This document shows positions 8,714 through 18,707 of a stretch of DNA of 64,000 bases, piece by piece. This stretch comes from an uncultured Clostridia bacterium. GTDB lineage: Bacteria; Bacillota; Clostridia; Christensenellales; Borkfalkiaceae. Numbering within the stretch: the first letter of the stretch is position 1; every line of letters starts with the position of its first letter. The stretch is taken from positions 186,001-250,000 of the forward strand of contig CALVPT010000001.1 of the NCBI GenBank assembly GCA_944354125.1, given 5' to 3'. The notes below the pieces were generated by a model. It made no database searches and had not been told where the DNA came from. It was given only the letters and a program-made list of their open reading frames with translations. Both the position numbers and the translations under genes were made by a program.

Positions 8714-9729
8714 AATAAGGTTACCCCGCTGCCCTTTACCGTCTTGCCGATAATTGCGCACTTTTCGCCCGTGCTCTCAAGCTGGGCTATGGTTGCATCT
8801 ACGTCCTTCTTGTCGACGCATACTACCATGCCTATGCCCATGTTGAACGTGTTGTATATCTGAGCGTCGGTGATTTCCGCCTTTTCCTGCATAATTCTGA
8901 AGAGTTCGGGGACTTCGTAGGACTTGGTGTCAATCTCGCAGCCGATTCCCTCGGGGAAGATTCTTGGAATGTTTTCTATGAAACCGCCGCCCGTAATGTG
9001 TGCAATTCCCTTTACGTGCACCTTTTCTATGAGCGCGAGAATGGACTTTACATATATTTTAGTGGGCGTGAGAAGGGCGTCGATTATCCTGCAGCCCAGT
9101 CTTTCGTCGTACTTTTCGAGCTCTGCCTTGTCCTCTCCCCACAGTTTTCTGACGAGAGAATAGCCGTTGGAGTGGATTCCGCTCGACTTGATGCCTATGA
9201 GTATGTCGCCCTCTTTGATGTCCTTGCCGTTGATTACCTTTTCCTTATCTACCACGCCGACGGCAAAACCTGCGATGTCGTACTCGCCTGCCTGGTAGAA
9301 GCCGGGCATTTCTGCCGTCTCGCCGCCGATGAGAGCCGCTCCGCTCTGGCGGCAGCCCTCTGCAACGCCCGAGACGACGGTTGCGACTACTTCGGGGGAA
9401 AGGTTGCCCGTTGCAAAATAGTCAAGGAAAAAGAGGGGCTTTGCGCCCTGGCAGACTATGTCGTTCACGCACATAGCCACGGCATCGATGCCTATCGTGT
9501 CGTGCTTGTCCGCAATGAAGGCGTACTTGAGCTTGGTGCCGACGCCGTCGGTGCCTGCTACGAGCACGGGTTCCTTCATGCCCTCGGGCATCTTGAAGAA
9601 TCCGCCGAAAGAGCCTATGTCGCCGAGCACGCCCGATGTATATGTAGACTGCACGTGTTCGCGCATGAGCTTTACCGCCTTATAGCCGCGTTCTACGTCT
9701 ACGCCGCTGTCCTTGTATGAAATTGCCAT
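8710..9729 (-). CDS. purM: Phosphoribosylformylglycinamidine cyclo-ligase
   Basis: PurM (AIR synthetase) closes the imidazole ring of FGAM using ATP. The 339-residue protein has the normal length and shows YKDSGVDVERGYKAV at the N-terminus, VLVAGTDGVGTKLK, the CVNDIVCQGA motif and LIGGETAEMPGFY, all typical of PurM. It is preceded by a good Shine-Dalgarno sequence and lies 53 bases after purF; its stop overlaps the purN start. Confidence 0.97.
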   Translation of the reverse strand: MAISYKDSGVDVERGYKAVKLMREHVQSTYTSGVLGDIGSFGGFFKMPEGMKEPVLVAGTDGVGTKLKYAFIADKHDTIGIDAVAMCVNDIVCQGAKPLFFLDYFATGNLSPEVVATVVSGVAEGCRQSGAALIGGETAEMPGFYQAGEYDIAGFAVGVVDKEKVINGKDIKEGDILIGIKSSGIHSNGYSLVRKLWGEDKAELEKYDERLGCRIIDALLTPTKIYVKSILALIEKVHVKGIAHITGGGFIENIPRIFPEGIGCEIDTKSYEVPELFRIMQEKAEITDAQIYNTFNMGIGMVVCVDKKDVDATIAQLESTGEKCAIIGKTVKGSGVTLF

Positions 9730-9782
9730 GATTTTATCTCCTTAATTATCTTCGCAATGCGCGTCCGCGCCCTTGTATTTAT

Positions 9783-11216
9783 TTATTCGAGTTTTAATTT
9801 ATCCGCTTGGTATCCGTCGAGCGAGTAGGGATATTCGCCCGTAAAGCACCCCAGACAGAAGCCGACGTTTGCCGACTTGCAGGTCGAAACGAGCTGCTCG
9901 ACGCTGAGATATCTTACGCTGTCCGCGCCCAGACTTTCGCATATCTGGTCTTCGTTCTTGTACGCGCCGATAAGCTGCGAATAGGTCTGAATGTCTATGC
10001 CGAGATGGCAGGGATGCTTGATTATGGGCGAACATATCCTGATATGCACTTCCGCCGCGCCGGCATTCCTGAGCATCTTTATTATCTTGCGCATAGTCGT
10101 ACCGCGCACAATGGAGTCGTCAATTATTATGACCCTCTTGCCGTCGACGTTGGAGCGGAGAGCGTTCATCTTGACGTTCAGGCTGTTCTCCCTCTGTCTC
10201 TGGTCGGGCTGAATGAAGGTTCTGCCGACGTATCTGTTCTTTGCCAGCGCCTCGACGAAGGGTATTCCGCTCTCTTCGGCATATCCCCTGGCGGCAACGT
10301 TTGCCGAATCGGGCACGCCCGAAACGAGGTCGGCCTCCACGGGATAATACCTTGCAAGCAGTTTGCCTGCCTCCTTCCTCGCCTCGTATACGCTGCAACC
10401 GTCGAGTATGGAGTCGTGACGCGCAAAGTAGACGTATTCGAAAATGCACATTTTGCTGTGCTCGGGCACGTTGTCCATCATATAGGAATGCATTCCCGCG
10501 CTGTCGATGACGACTATTTCGCCCGGTTTTACGTCCCTTAAGAAAGTTGCGCTTACTGCATCGAGCGCGCAGGTCTCGCTGGCGACTACATAGTCGTCGA
10601 TTGCCGTGCCTATGCAGAGCGGTCTTATGCCGTAGGGGTCCCTGACCGCTATGAGCTTATCCGCCGTCATTATGACGAGCGCGTATGAGCCCTTGAACTT
10701 GGCGCAGGCACGCTTTATGCCCGTCAGTATGTCGCCGTCTGACAGACTGTTAATCATGACCGCCATGACTTCGGAGTCGATAGTAGTCTGGAATACGGCA
10801 TTTTCGGCGATCAGTTCGTCGCGGAGCTGCTTGGTGTTTGTGAGGTTGCCGTTATGGGCTAGAGCAATCCTTCCGCACTTACCCGTGAAAACTACGGGCT
10901 GGGCGTTCAGAAGCTGGCTTGCGCCCGTGGTGGAATACCTGACGTGGCCTATCGCTATGTCGCCCTCCGGAAGGGTGTCGAGTTTGCCGCCCGAGAATAT
11001 GTCGGGTACGAGCCCCATGCCCTTATAGTAGGTTATCTTGTCCGCATAGGCTACGGCAATGCCGGCGCTCTCCTGCCCCCTGTGCTGGAGGGCATAGAGG
11101 CCGTAATACACCGTATATGCCACGTTTCTGTTTTCCTGTGAATAGACGCCGAAGACGCCGCACTCCTCGTGCATGCCGTCGAACGGCAATTTATCTGATC
11201 TCAAATACATATTCAA
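9783..11216 (-). CDS. purF: Amidophosphoribosyltransferase
   Basis: PurF makes phosphoribosylamine from PRPP and glutamine, the committed step of purine synthesis. The protein has 477 residues. A short propeptide ends at MHEE, exposing Cys19 in CGVFGVYS as the glutaminase nucleophile. The PRPP-binding loop is VIIIDDSIVRGTT. Cysteines in PCHLGID and FCLGCFTG match the 4Fe-4S ligands of the Bacillus-type, oxygen-sensitive enzyme. It lies between purC and purM in the operon; feedback inhibition by purine nucleotides is expected for the family. Confidence 0.97.
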   Translation of the reverse strand: MNMYLRSDKLPFDGMHEECGVFGVYSQENRNVAYTVYYGLYALQHRGQESAGIAVAYADKITYYKGMGLVPDIFSGGKLDTLPEGDIAIGHVRYSTTGASQLLNAQPVVFTGKCGRIALAHNGNLTNTKQLRDELIAENAVFQTTIDSEVMAVMINSLSDGDILTGIKRACAKFKGSYALVIMTADKLIAVRDPYGIRPLCIGTAIDDYVVASETCALDAVSATFLRDVKPGEIVVIDSAGMHSYMMDNVPEHSKMCIFEYVYFARHDSILDGCSVYEARKEAGKLLARYYPVEADLVSGVPDSANVAARGYAEESGIPFVEALAKNRYVGRTFIQPDQRQRENSLNVKMNALRSNVDGKRVIIIDDSIVRGTTMRKIIKMLRNAGAAEVHIRICSPIIKHPCHLGIDIQTYSQLIGAYKNEDQICESLGADSVRYLSVEQLVSTCKSANVGFCLGCFTGEYPYSLDGYQADKLKLE

Positions 11217-11242
11217 AAGCTCTGAAAGACTGTGAATTTTAC

Positions 11243-11965
11243 TCAGTTAAGGCCGATTCTCTTGAAGATTTCGGCATATGCATCCTCAACGCCGCCGAGA
11301 TCCCTGCGGAATCTGTCCTTATCGAGGCTGACGTGCTTGGTTGTATCCCAGCTGCCTGCTTCCCAGAAACGGCAGGTATCGGGCGAAATTTCGTCTGCAA
11401 GCACTATCTGACCCTTGAATCTGCCGAACTCGAGCTTGAAGTCGATGAGGTCAATGTTGAGCTCCTTGAAGAACGCCTTCATTATGTCGTTGATTGCAAA
11501 CGCCATGGTCTTTATGGTCTCGATCTCTTCCTTGGTGGCAAGCCTTAATGCAAGCGCGTGATATGTGTTCAGCAGGGGATCGCCGAGCTCATCGTTCTTA
11601 TAGGAAAATTCTATGGTAGGATTTGCAAGTATGGTGCCCTCGGGTACGCCGTACTTCTTGGAGAAGCTTCCTGCGGCAACGTTCCTTATGATTACTTCGA
11701 GGGGAACAATCTGCACCTTCTTGACGACGGTGTTCCTGTCGTCGATTTCCTCTACGAAGTGCGTGGGAATGCCCTTCTTCTCGAGCATCTTCATCATGAG
11801 GTTGCTCATCTTGTTGTTGATGACGCCCTTGCCTGCGATGGTGCCCTTTTTAAGTCCGTTGAACGCCGTAGCGTCATCCTTGTAGGATACGATTACATAG
11901 TCGGGATTTTCGGTTGCGAAAACCTTCTTTGCCTTGCCTTCATAGAGCTGTTCTTTCTTTTCCAT
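11243..11965 (-). CDS. purC: SAICAR synthetase
   Basis: PurC condenses CAIR with aspartate using ATP. The 240-residue protein has EKKEQLYEGKAKKVFAT at the start, then IVSYKDDATAFNG, EVIIRNVAAGSFSKKYG and LIDFKLEFG, which are standard PurC signatures. The start ATG follows AAGGAGATT. It is separated from purE by 79 bases that contain a strong hairpin terminator, so it is transcribed either by read-through or from a promoter I could not define with confidence. Confidence 0.97.
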   Translation of the reverse strand: MEKKEQLYEGKAKKVFATENPDYVIVSYKDDATAFNGLKKGTIAGKGVINNKMSNLMMKMLEKKGIPTHFVEEIDDRNTVVKKVQIVPLEVIIRNVAAGSFSKKYGVPEGTILANPTIEFSYKNDELGDPLLNTYHALALRLATKEEIETIKTMAFAINDIMKAFFKELNIDLIDFKLEFGRFKGQIVLADEISPDTCRFWEAGSWDTTKHVSLDKDRFRRDLGGVEDAYAEIFKRIGLN

Positions 11966-12005
11966 AAAAAATAATCTCCTTAAAAGATGTTAATACTTAT
12001 TTAAC

Positions 12006-12031
12006 ACAAAAACCCGCAATGACTTGCGGGT
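12006..12031 (-). terminator. Terminator/attenuator between purE and purC
   Basis: The minus strand carries a perfect 8-bp stem ACCCGCAA/TTGCGGGT with a four-base loop followed directly by five Ts. It sits 14 bases after the purE stop and 41 bases before purC, inside the purine operon, so it should lower or gate expression of purC through purL. No alternative antiterminator partner is obvious. Confidence 0.75.
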
Positions 12032-12044
12032 AATTTTGCTCTCC

Positions 12045-12542
12045 TCAAAACTCCGCCGATTCCTGCTGAACGGCGATATCGTCGGAATTTATCTTCTCTT
12101 TCATCTTAGCCTTATATGCAGCTATCTTCTCTGCTATTTCAGGGTACTTTACGCCCAGTATCTGTGCGGCGAGTATGCCGGCATTTTCGCCCGCATTTAC
12201 GCCTACGGTAGCAACGGGTATGCCCGAGGGCATCTGCACTATGGACAGCAGACTGTCAAGACCGCCCATCATGTCCGTCTTTATGGGCAGACCGATAACG
12301 GGCAAAGTCGTGCTTGCGGCGAACACTCCGCCGAGGTGCGCAGCCTTGCCTGCCGCGCAGATTATGACCTCGAAGCCCTTATCCCTTGCCGTGGACGCAA
12401 ACTCGTGCGCCTCCTCAGGCGTCCTGTGCGCCGAAATTACGCGCACTTCTACCTCTATGCCGAAGCTCTTGAGCACGCTTACGGCAGGTTTTACGACGTT
12501 GAGGTCTGACTTAGAACCCATTATGACTGCTACTTTTGCCAT
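12045..12542 (-). CDS. purE: 5-(carboxyamino)imidazole ribonucleotide mutase
   Basis: PurE rearranges N5-CAIR to CAIR. The sequence MAKVAVIMGSKSD, ISAHRTPEEA, KAAHLGGVFAA, GLDSLLSIVQMPSGIPVAT identifies class I PurE, the type that works with PurK. No purK is present in this window. I chose ATG 12542, ten bases after GGGAG; an ATG at 12548 lies too close. The C-terminus carries about 10 extra residues of polar sequence. It is the first gene of the purine cluster; no purine riboswitch or clear promoter was found upstream, where the divergent DUF1294 gene begins only about 50 bases away. Confidence 0.95.
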   Translation of the reverse strand: MAKVAVIMGSKSDLNVVKPAVSVLKSFGIEVEVRVISAHRTPEEAHEFASTARDKGFEVIICAAGKAAHLGGVFAASTTLPVIGLPIKTDMMGGLDSLLSIVQMPSGIPVATVGVNAGENAGILAAQILGVKYPEIAEKIAAYKAKMKEKINSDDIAVQQESAEF

Positions 12543-12594
12543 ACACATTCATCTCCCGTATTTTACTTTGAAATTAAGGCAAACTAAGTAATGT

Positions 12595-12897
12595 ATGCTG
12601 ATGTTATACATTATGTTCGCCGTATATATTGCGGCGGTAAACGTCTATTCGGTAATGCTTGTCATCTCTCAGCGCAACGACTGCCTGTCGGACGAAATAA
12701 AGCCGACGTACGGCGACGGTAAACTTCTGCTTGCCGCGCTGCTCGGCGGTGCGCTGGGAATATATGTGACGATGTTCATAATAAGATTCAAACTCAAGAA
12801 CATCGTGCTCATGATATTGCTGCCGATAATAGCCGTTTTCAACGTCTGGCTGTGCATAATCGCCTTCCGCTCGGGAATGACGTTTATTGCCGTGTGA
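12595..12897 (+). CDS. DUF1294 family small membrane protein
   Basis: This 100-residue protein has an N-terminal membrane segment (residues 3-23), a polar stretch with ISQRNDCLSDEIKPTYGD, a glycine-rich second segment LLAALLGGALGIYVTMF, the motif FKLKNIVLM and a third segment. The order matches DUF1294 (GG-LG-hhh-hxR-xKxKxhxF/M). The function of the family is unknown. It is divergent from purE. Start choice among ATGs at 12595, 12601 and 12613 is uncertain because no Shine-Dalgarno is visible. Confidence 0.7.
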   Translation: MLMLYIMFAVYIAAVNVYSVMLVISQRNDCLSDEIKPTYGDGKLLLAALLGGALGIYVTMFIIRFKLKNIVLMILLPIIAVFNVWLCIIAFRSGMTFIAV

Positions 12898-13004
12898 CAC
12901 AATATCTTTTGTTATGTCTCAATTATAACACGATATATAGTCAAAAGAAAACTGTTTGAAGAATTTTTTTTACTTTCTTGTAAGAATTTTTTAATAAATT
13001 AGTC

Positions 13005-13042
13005 AAAAATGAATAGGGACAGGGCTGTATGAGCCCTGTCCC
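13005..13042 (-). terminator. mscL terminator
   Basis: An 11-bp perfect stem GGGACAGGGCT/AGCCCTGTCCC with a 5-base loop follows the mscL stop by 17 bases on the minus strand; the tail reads TATTCATTTTTG. It also faces the end of the DUF1294 gene on the opposite strand. Confidence 0.75.
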
Positions 13043-13058
13043 CCCGATTAAAATTCAA

Positions 13059-13646
13059 TTATGTGTCCGACCTGTCTTTATCTTCCGCCGAACGGCTGTC
13101 TTTAAGCAAATCTCTTATTTCCGTCAGAAGCTCTTCAGCGGTAGGCTTGGGCTGTTCGGCGACAGCCTCGGCCTCAGCCACCTGCTCCTCAGCCAACTTC
13201 ATTGCCTGCTCTTCGGACGCACCGCCCTTTCTGAACTTCTTTATGAGCTTTTCGGTCTGCTTTATGCGCCTTTCGTTTACCTTTTCAGCGGCGTTTTTAA
13301 TGCCCGAATAGACCTTGACTATGACGAAGAGCACCAGGGCAATCATGAGGAAGTCTATTATCTTCATTATGAACGTTCCCCAGTCTATATAGATGGAGTT
13401 GGTCATGTCGATTATGCTGTTGCCGTCGGCATCGGTAGTATAGACCGCCCTGAGCATTGTGACGAGACCCGCCCCGTCGCTTCCGCCTACAGCCCAGTTT
13501 ATTATGGGCTTTATGATATTGTTGGTAAGGCTTGTAACAATAGCGTTGAACGCCGCGCCGATTATGACGGCGACGGACAGGTCGACAATGTTACCCCTGC
13601 AGATAAACTTTTTGAATTCTGCCCAAAGTCCCTTTATCTTCTTCAT
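13059..13646 (-). CDS. mscL: Large-conductance mechanosensitive channel
   Basis: MscL opens under membrane tension to release solutes during hypo-osmotic shock. The N-terminus ([33 protein letters not shown]) contains the amphipathic helix and the first pore-lining segment, and a second segment (about residues 90-113) follows. The family is usually 120-150 residues; here the cytoplasmic C-terminus is longer (195 total), charged and probably coiled. It starts 12 bases after the flavodiiron protein gene with an AAGG element, so the two are likely cotranscribed. Confidence 0.93.
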   Translation of the reverse strand: MKKIKGLWAEFKKFICRGNIVDLSVAVIIGAAFNAIVTSLTNNIIKPIINWAVGGSDGAGLVTMLRAVYTTDADGNSIIDMTNSIYIDWGTFIMKIIDFLMIALVLFVIVKVYSGIKNAAEKVNERRIKQTEKLIKKFRKGGASEEQAMKLAEEQVAEAEAVAEQPKPTAEELLTEIRDLLKDSRSAEDKDRSDT

Positions 13647-13658
13647 TGCATGGCTGCC

Positions 13659-14819
13659 TTATTTAGAAAGTTCGTCGGCAAGCGCGCTTATTTCCGCCCT
13701 GTTCTGCTCATTGACGGCACACCTTATCTTGACGGTCGTCTCGGTGAAGGTCAGATTTTTGCACTCTTCGAGCTTTGCCCTCATCTGCTTTGCGCATACG
13801 GGAGCCCAGCTGCCGTTTTCGATAAATCCCACCGTGCGCCACTGATAGTTGCGCTCCGCAAGTCCGTTGATGAAGTTTCTTGCGGCGGGGAAGATTTCGC
13901 CGTTGTAGGTAGTTGCGGCGACGACGAGTTTGGGATAGCGGAAGGCAAGCGCTATGCTGTCCGCCCAATCGCGTCTTATGAGGTCGATAAGGACGACGTT
14001 CTGTCCCCTCTTTTCAAGCTCATCCTTCAAGAGCTTTGCCGCCTCGAGCGTGTGCCCGTAAATCGACGAGCACGCAATCAAAACGCCGGGAACCTCGGGC
14101 GTATATGCCGCCCATTTCTTATAATAGTGGATAGCCGAGGACAGCTGTTCTCCGCTGAGCACGGGACCGTGCAGGGGAGCTATCATGTCTATGTCCAGGC
14201 TGCCTATCTTGGTGAATACCGCCTTGACCTGCGCGCCGTACTTGCCGACTATGCCGAAATAGTATCTTCTCGCCTCGTCCTGCCAGTTCTTCTGTTCCTT
14301 TGCAAGCACGCCGAACTTGCCGAAAGCATCGGCGGAAAAGAGCGTGTTTGTCGCCGTATCATAGGAGAACATGACCTCGGGCCAGTGCACCATGGGCGCC
14401 ATTATAAAGCGTATGGCGTGCTTGCCGAAAGACAGCGTTTCGCCCTCCTTGACTACTACCTGATTGGAGGGAAATCCCTCGCCGAAATAGCCGCCGAGCA
14501 TGACGAAGGTCTTCTGGTTGCCTACTACCTGCGCCTCCGGATACTTGTCCGTGAACAGCCTTACGGATGCGCTGTGGTCGGGCTCCATATGCTGAATTAC
14601 GAGGTAGTCGGGCTTTCTTCCGCCGAGCACTTCCTCCAAGTTATTGAGCCATTCCTCGCCGAACTTGGCGTCGACAGAATCTATGACGGCAATCTTTTCG
14701 TCCATTATCACATATGAATTATACGAAACGCCGTCGGGGATGACAAACTGTCCTTCAAACAAGTCGAGCTTGTTATCGTCGACTCCGACATAGAAAATAT
14801 CTTCTGCTATCTGTTTCAT
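13659..14819 (-). CDS. A-type flavoprotein / flavodiiron protein (FprA family)
   Basis: Flavodiiron proteins reduce O2 (and in some cases NO) to protect anaerobes. The 386-residue protein has an N-terminal metallo-beta-lactamase-like diiron domain with ligands H77, E79, D81 and H82 in QHMEPDH, plus VHWPEV, SADAFGKFG and PLHGPV, and a C-terminal flavodoxin domain with the FMN loop CSSIYGHT. The start ATG at 14819 follows a strong GGAGG; an in-frame upstream extension would have no such site. It has a consensus promoter and appears to form an operon with mscL. Confidence 0.93.
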   Translation of the reverse strand: MKQIAEDIFYVGVDDNKLDLFEGQFVIPDGVSYNSYVIMDEKIAVIDSVDAKFGEEWLNNLEEVLGGRKPDYLVIQHMEPDHSASVRLFTDKYPEAQVVGNQKTFVMLGGYFGEGFPSNQVVVKEGETLSFGKHAIRFIMAPMVHWPEVMFSYDTATNTLFSADAFGKFGVLAKEQKNWQDEARRYYFGIVGKYGAQVKAVFTKIGSLDIDMIAPLHGPVLSGEQLSSAIHYYKKWAAYTPEVPGVLIACSSIYGHTLEAAKLLKDELEKRGQNVVLIDLIRRDWADSIALAFRYPKLVVAATTYNGEIFPAARNFINGLAERNYQWRTVGFIENGSWAPVCAKQMRAKLEECKNLTFTETTVKIRCAVNEQNRAEISALADELSK

Positions 14820-14856
14820 TTTTCCTCCGCAGTCTATCTGTTTATATTTCGCATTT

Positions 14857-14885
14857 ATTTTAGCATTTACCCGAATACTTGTCAA
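14857..14885 (-). promoter_or_regulatory. Flavodiiron gene promoter
   Basis: A perfect -35 TTGACA (14880-14885), a 17-bp spacer and a -10 TAAAAT (14857-14862) lie about 38 bases before the start codon on the minus strand. Confidence 0.85.
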
Positions 14886-14974
14886 TAATCATAGACCATT
14901 AAAAAATTATATTAAAAGATTACAATATTTTACAGTCAATCGGCCGCTAAAAACATCTTCATATCCGCTAATAA

Positions 14975-15016
14975 AAAGTTCGGCAGGCGTTCCGCACAGA
15001 TTGCGGAACGCCTGCC
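14975..15016 (-). terminator. proBA terminator
   Basis: A 15-bp perfect stem (GGCAGGCGTTCCGCA and its complement, 14982-14996 and 15002-15016) with loop CAGAT is followed on the minus strand by GAACTTTTTAT. It lies 6 bases after the proA stop. Confidence 0.92.
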
Positions 15017-15021
15017 ACATT

Positions 15022-16275
15022 TTATCTTATATTTCCGTTGCCGTGAATTACATATTTGTAGGTAGTGAGCTCTTTAAGTCCCATAGGTCCCCTTGCGTGG
15101 AGTTTCTGGGTAGATATGCCCATCTCGCAGCCCAGGCCGAATTCTCCGCCGTCGGTAAAGCGCGTAGAGGCATTGACGTAGACCGCCGCGCTGTCTATCG
15201 CCGAAACAAAGGCAGCGGCTGCGGCCTTATCTTCTGTAACTATACAGTCGCTGTGCCCCGTAGAATGAGCCGAAATGTGCGCTATCGCCTCGCCAAGGCT
15301 TTTTACAACCTTTACAGCCAGCTTGTAGTCGAGATATTCCCTGTCGAAATCGCCCTCCTGCGCCCTTACGCAACCTTCCCTTCCGCCGAGCACGGCATAC
15401 GCGGCGTCGTCGAGGTGAAATTCTACGGGAGGATGGTTTCCGCCCCTTAGTCTTTCGCAGACGAGAGGCAGGAATATTTCTGCTATGTCCGAGTGGACGA
15501 CCATAACTTCCATGGCGTTGCACACCGAAGGACGACTGCACTTGGCATTTTCGATTATGTCGAGCGCCTTTTTGAAGTCGGCAGACTTGTCGACATAGAC
15601 GTGACAGATGCCCGTACCCGTCTCTATGCAGGGCACTTTGGCATTATCGACGCACGCCTTTATGAGTCCGGCGCCGCCCCTGGGAATGAGTAAATCTATA
15701 TAGCCCTTTGCCGTCATGAGCTCGGTCGCGCTCTGACGGGAGGTGTCCTCTATAAAGCCTATTGCGTCGGGATTTATAATGTCTTTAATGCCCTCTCTCA
15801 TGGCGTCGACTATTGCCTGCGCCGAGCGGTGCGCCTCCTTACCCGTCCTGAGAATGCAGGCGTTGCCGCTTTTGAGAGCGAGAGCCGCGGCATCCGAAGT
15901 GACGTTGGGACGACTTTCATAAATAATTGCAACTACGCCGAGGGGAACGCTTATCTTGCGGATATTGAGTCCGTCAGGACGGGTCCTCTCGTCCAGCACT
16001 ATGCCTACGGGATCGGGAAGTTTTGCAACCTGCCTTACGCCCTCCGCCATTGCCCTTATCCTCGCCTCGTTCAGAGCGAGCCTGTCGAGCATTACGTCTG
16101 AGATTACCCCCTTAGCCGCCTGCATGTCGAGGGCGTTTGCCTCGAGAATGCGCGCAACATGTCCTTCAAGACTTGAAGCAATGCCCTCCAGAAGGTCGTT
16201 TTTCTGTTCGGAGGACAGTCCGCAGAGGTCTGCCTTCGCCCTGTTCGTATTTTCAAGTATCTGTCTCGTCGTCAT
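15022..16275 (-). CDS. proA: Glutamate-5-semialdehyde dehydrogenase (gamma-glutamyl phosphate reductase)
   Basis: ProA reduces gamma-glutamyl phosphate to glutamate semialdehyde with NADPH, the second step of proline synthesis. The 417-residue aldehyde-dehydrogenase-fold protein shows [40 protein letters not shown], the catalytic cysteine region in [14 protein letters not shown] and [12 protein letters not shown]. Its start overlaps the proB stop by 4 bases, a typical proBA operon. Confidence 0.97.
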   Translation of the reverse strand: MTTRQILENTNRAKADLCGLSSEQKNDLLEGIASSLEGHVARILEANALDMQAAKGVISDVMLDRLALNEARIRAMAEGVRQVAKLPDPVGIVLDERTRPDGLNIRKISVPLGVVAIIYESRPNVTSDAAALALKSGNACILRTGKEAHRSAQAIVDAMREGIKDIINPDAIGFIEDTSRQSATELMTAKGYIDLLIPRGGAGLIKACVDNAKVPCIETGTGICHVYVDKSADFKKALDIIENAKCSRPSVCNAMEVMVVHSDIAEIFLPLVCERLRGGNHPPVEFHLDDAAYAVLGGREGCVRAQEGDFDREYLDYKLAVKVVKSLGEAIAHISAHSTGHSDCIVTEDKAAAAAFVSAIDSAAVYVNASTRFTDGGEFGLGCEMGISTQKLHARGPMGLKELTTYKYVIHGNGNIR

Positions 16276-17042
16276 TGCTTTTTACCTATAAATTTAGTAC
16301 CTACGCGCTTGCCGTCGACAATGTCGTAGAGAATATGCGGATTGGCGCCGTTTGCTATGACCATATCCGTTCCGCTTTCCATGCACATCTTAGCCGCCCT
16401 GACCTTTGTTGCCATGCCGCCCGTGCCAAGACCGCTTATAGAACCGCCTGCAACGCCGTCTATGTCGTCAGTTATCTCCTCCACGACGGGAATGAGTCGG
16501 GCGGTAGGGTCGATGTGAGGGTCAGCCGAATACAGTCCGTCTATGTCCGAAAGCAGAATGAGAAGGTCGGCTTTGACAGTAACGGCGACTATCGCCGAAA
16601 GCGTATCGTTATCGCTCACCGTCAGTTCGTCCGTAGCGACTGTATCGTTTTCGTTAATTACTGGAATTGCCCCGAGTTCGAGCAATCGCTCCATAGTGTT
16701 GCCGAAGTGCACGGCGCGTTTTGAATTTCTGAGGTCGTCGGCTATGATAAGCACCTGCGCGACCGTCTGGCGATAGTCGGAAAACAACTTGTCGTAGAAA
16801 TACATCAGCTCGCACTGCCCCACGGCTGCCGCCGCCTGTTTGGTGGGGATATCCTTGGGTCTTTTTTCAAGCGCCAGCTTGCTGACCCCCATGGCTATCG
16901 CGCCTGAGGAGACCATTATCACCTCGTTCCCGGCATTCTTTACGTCGCTTATTATCTTGCACAGCTCCTCGACGAGGCGGATATTGAGGTTGCCCGTCGC
17001 GTGCGTGAGCGTCGATGTGCCTATCTTTATTACTACTCTCAT
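16272..17042 (-). CDS. proB: Glutamate 5-kinase, short form
   Basis: ProB phosphorylates glutamate at the gamma position, the first step of proline synthesis. The 256-residue protein consists of the amino-acid kinase domain only ([46 protein letters not shown]) and lacks the C-terminal PUA domain found in the 360-370-residue enzymes. Proline feedback inhibition is expected but may differ in PUA-less forms. It is preceded by a consensus promoter and overlaps proA by 4 bases. Confidence 0.96.
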   Translation of the reverse strand: MRVVIKIGTSTLTHATGNLNIRLVEELCKIISDVKNAGNEVIMVSSGAIAMGVSKLALEKRPKDIPTKQAAAAVGQCELMYFYDKLFSDYRQTVAQVLIIADDLRNSKRAVHFGNTMERLLELGAIPVINENDTVATDELTVSDNDTLSAIVAVTVKADLLILLSDIDGLYSADPHIDPTARLIPVVEEITDDIDGVAGGSISGLGTGGMATKVRAAKMCMESGTDMVIANGANPHILYDIVDGKRVGTKFIGKKQ

Positions 17043-17073
17043 TTTGCAAAACTCCGCAGTGAGTTTTTATATT

Positions 17074-17102
17074 ATTGTAATCTCTGCGCGCCCTTTTGTC
17101 AA
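17074..17102 (-). promoter_or_regulatory. proBA promoter
   Basis: The minus strand carries TTGACA (17097-17102), a 17-bp spacer and TACAAT (17074-17079), about 31 bases before proB. The leader is too short for a T-box. Confidence 0.85.
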
Positions 17103-17133
17103 CAGCCGCACCCGTTTGCCGACATAATATGAC

Positions 17134-17166
17134 AAAAGAGTTGCCCGAAACTACGGACAACCCTTT
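17134..17166 (-). terminator. gdhA terminator
   Basis: On the minus strand GGGTTGTCCG pairs with CGGGCAACTC through two G-U wobbles, flanked by A/T pairs and followed by TTTT. The pairing is complete only as minus-strand RNA, which fixes its orientation between gdhA and proB. Confidence 0.75.
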
Positions 17167-17240
17167 AAATAAACCGCGCCGCCGCACCGCACGACCGCCA
17201 TACGACGGCGCAATCTGTCATGTTTTATTGCCGCCTATAA

Positions 17241-18590
<1,350 letters not shown>

Positions 18591-18619
18591 TTATATTACC
18601 ATTAAATGGGTTTTATGGA

Positions 18620-18648
18620 ATTATAGCATAAATCTATCAAATATACAA
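18620..18648 (-). promoter_or_regulatory. gdhA promoter
   Basis: The minus strand shows TTGTAT (18643-18648), a 17-bp spacer and TATAAT (18620-18625), followed by the Shine-Dalgarno AAGGAG before the gdhA ATG. Confidence 0.8.
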
Positions 18649-18707
18649 ATTTTATGCACATATTTATCTTTATTAATACTTATACGGGGTATAAGACAAA
18701 ATTATAA

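Noticed and set aside
12549..12660. Possible purine riboswitch or PurR boxes upstream of purE
   Set aside because: The space between purE and the divergent gene is only about 50 bases, with no purine aptamer core. CGAACAT-like words on the minus strand are not in the inverted arrangement that PurR needs.
13029..14717. 562-residue open frame on the plus strand across mscL and the flavodiiron gene
   Set aside because: It is the complement of two clear genes with promoters and ribosome sites; no domain is seen in its translation.
15022..17042. T-box or proline-responsive leader for proBA
   Set aside because: The promoter leaves a leader of only about 30 bases, too short for a T-box.
18679..18695. 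CTTATAC/GTATAAG hairpin between the amidohydrolase and gdhA
   Set aside because: Short, AT-rich stem without a U-tract on either strand; not convincing as a terminator or operator.
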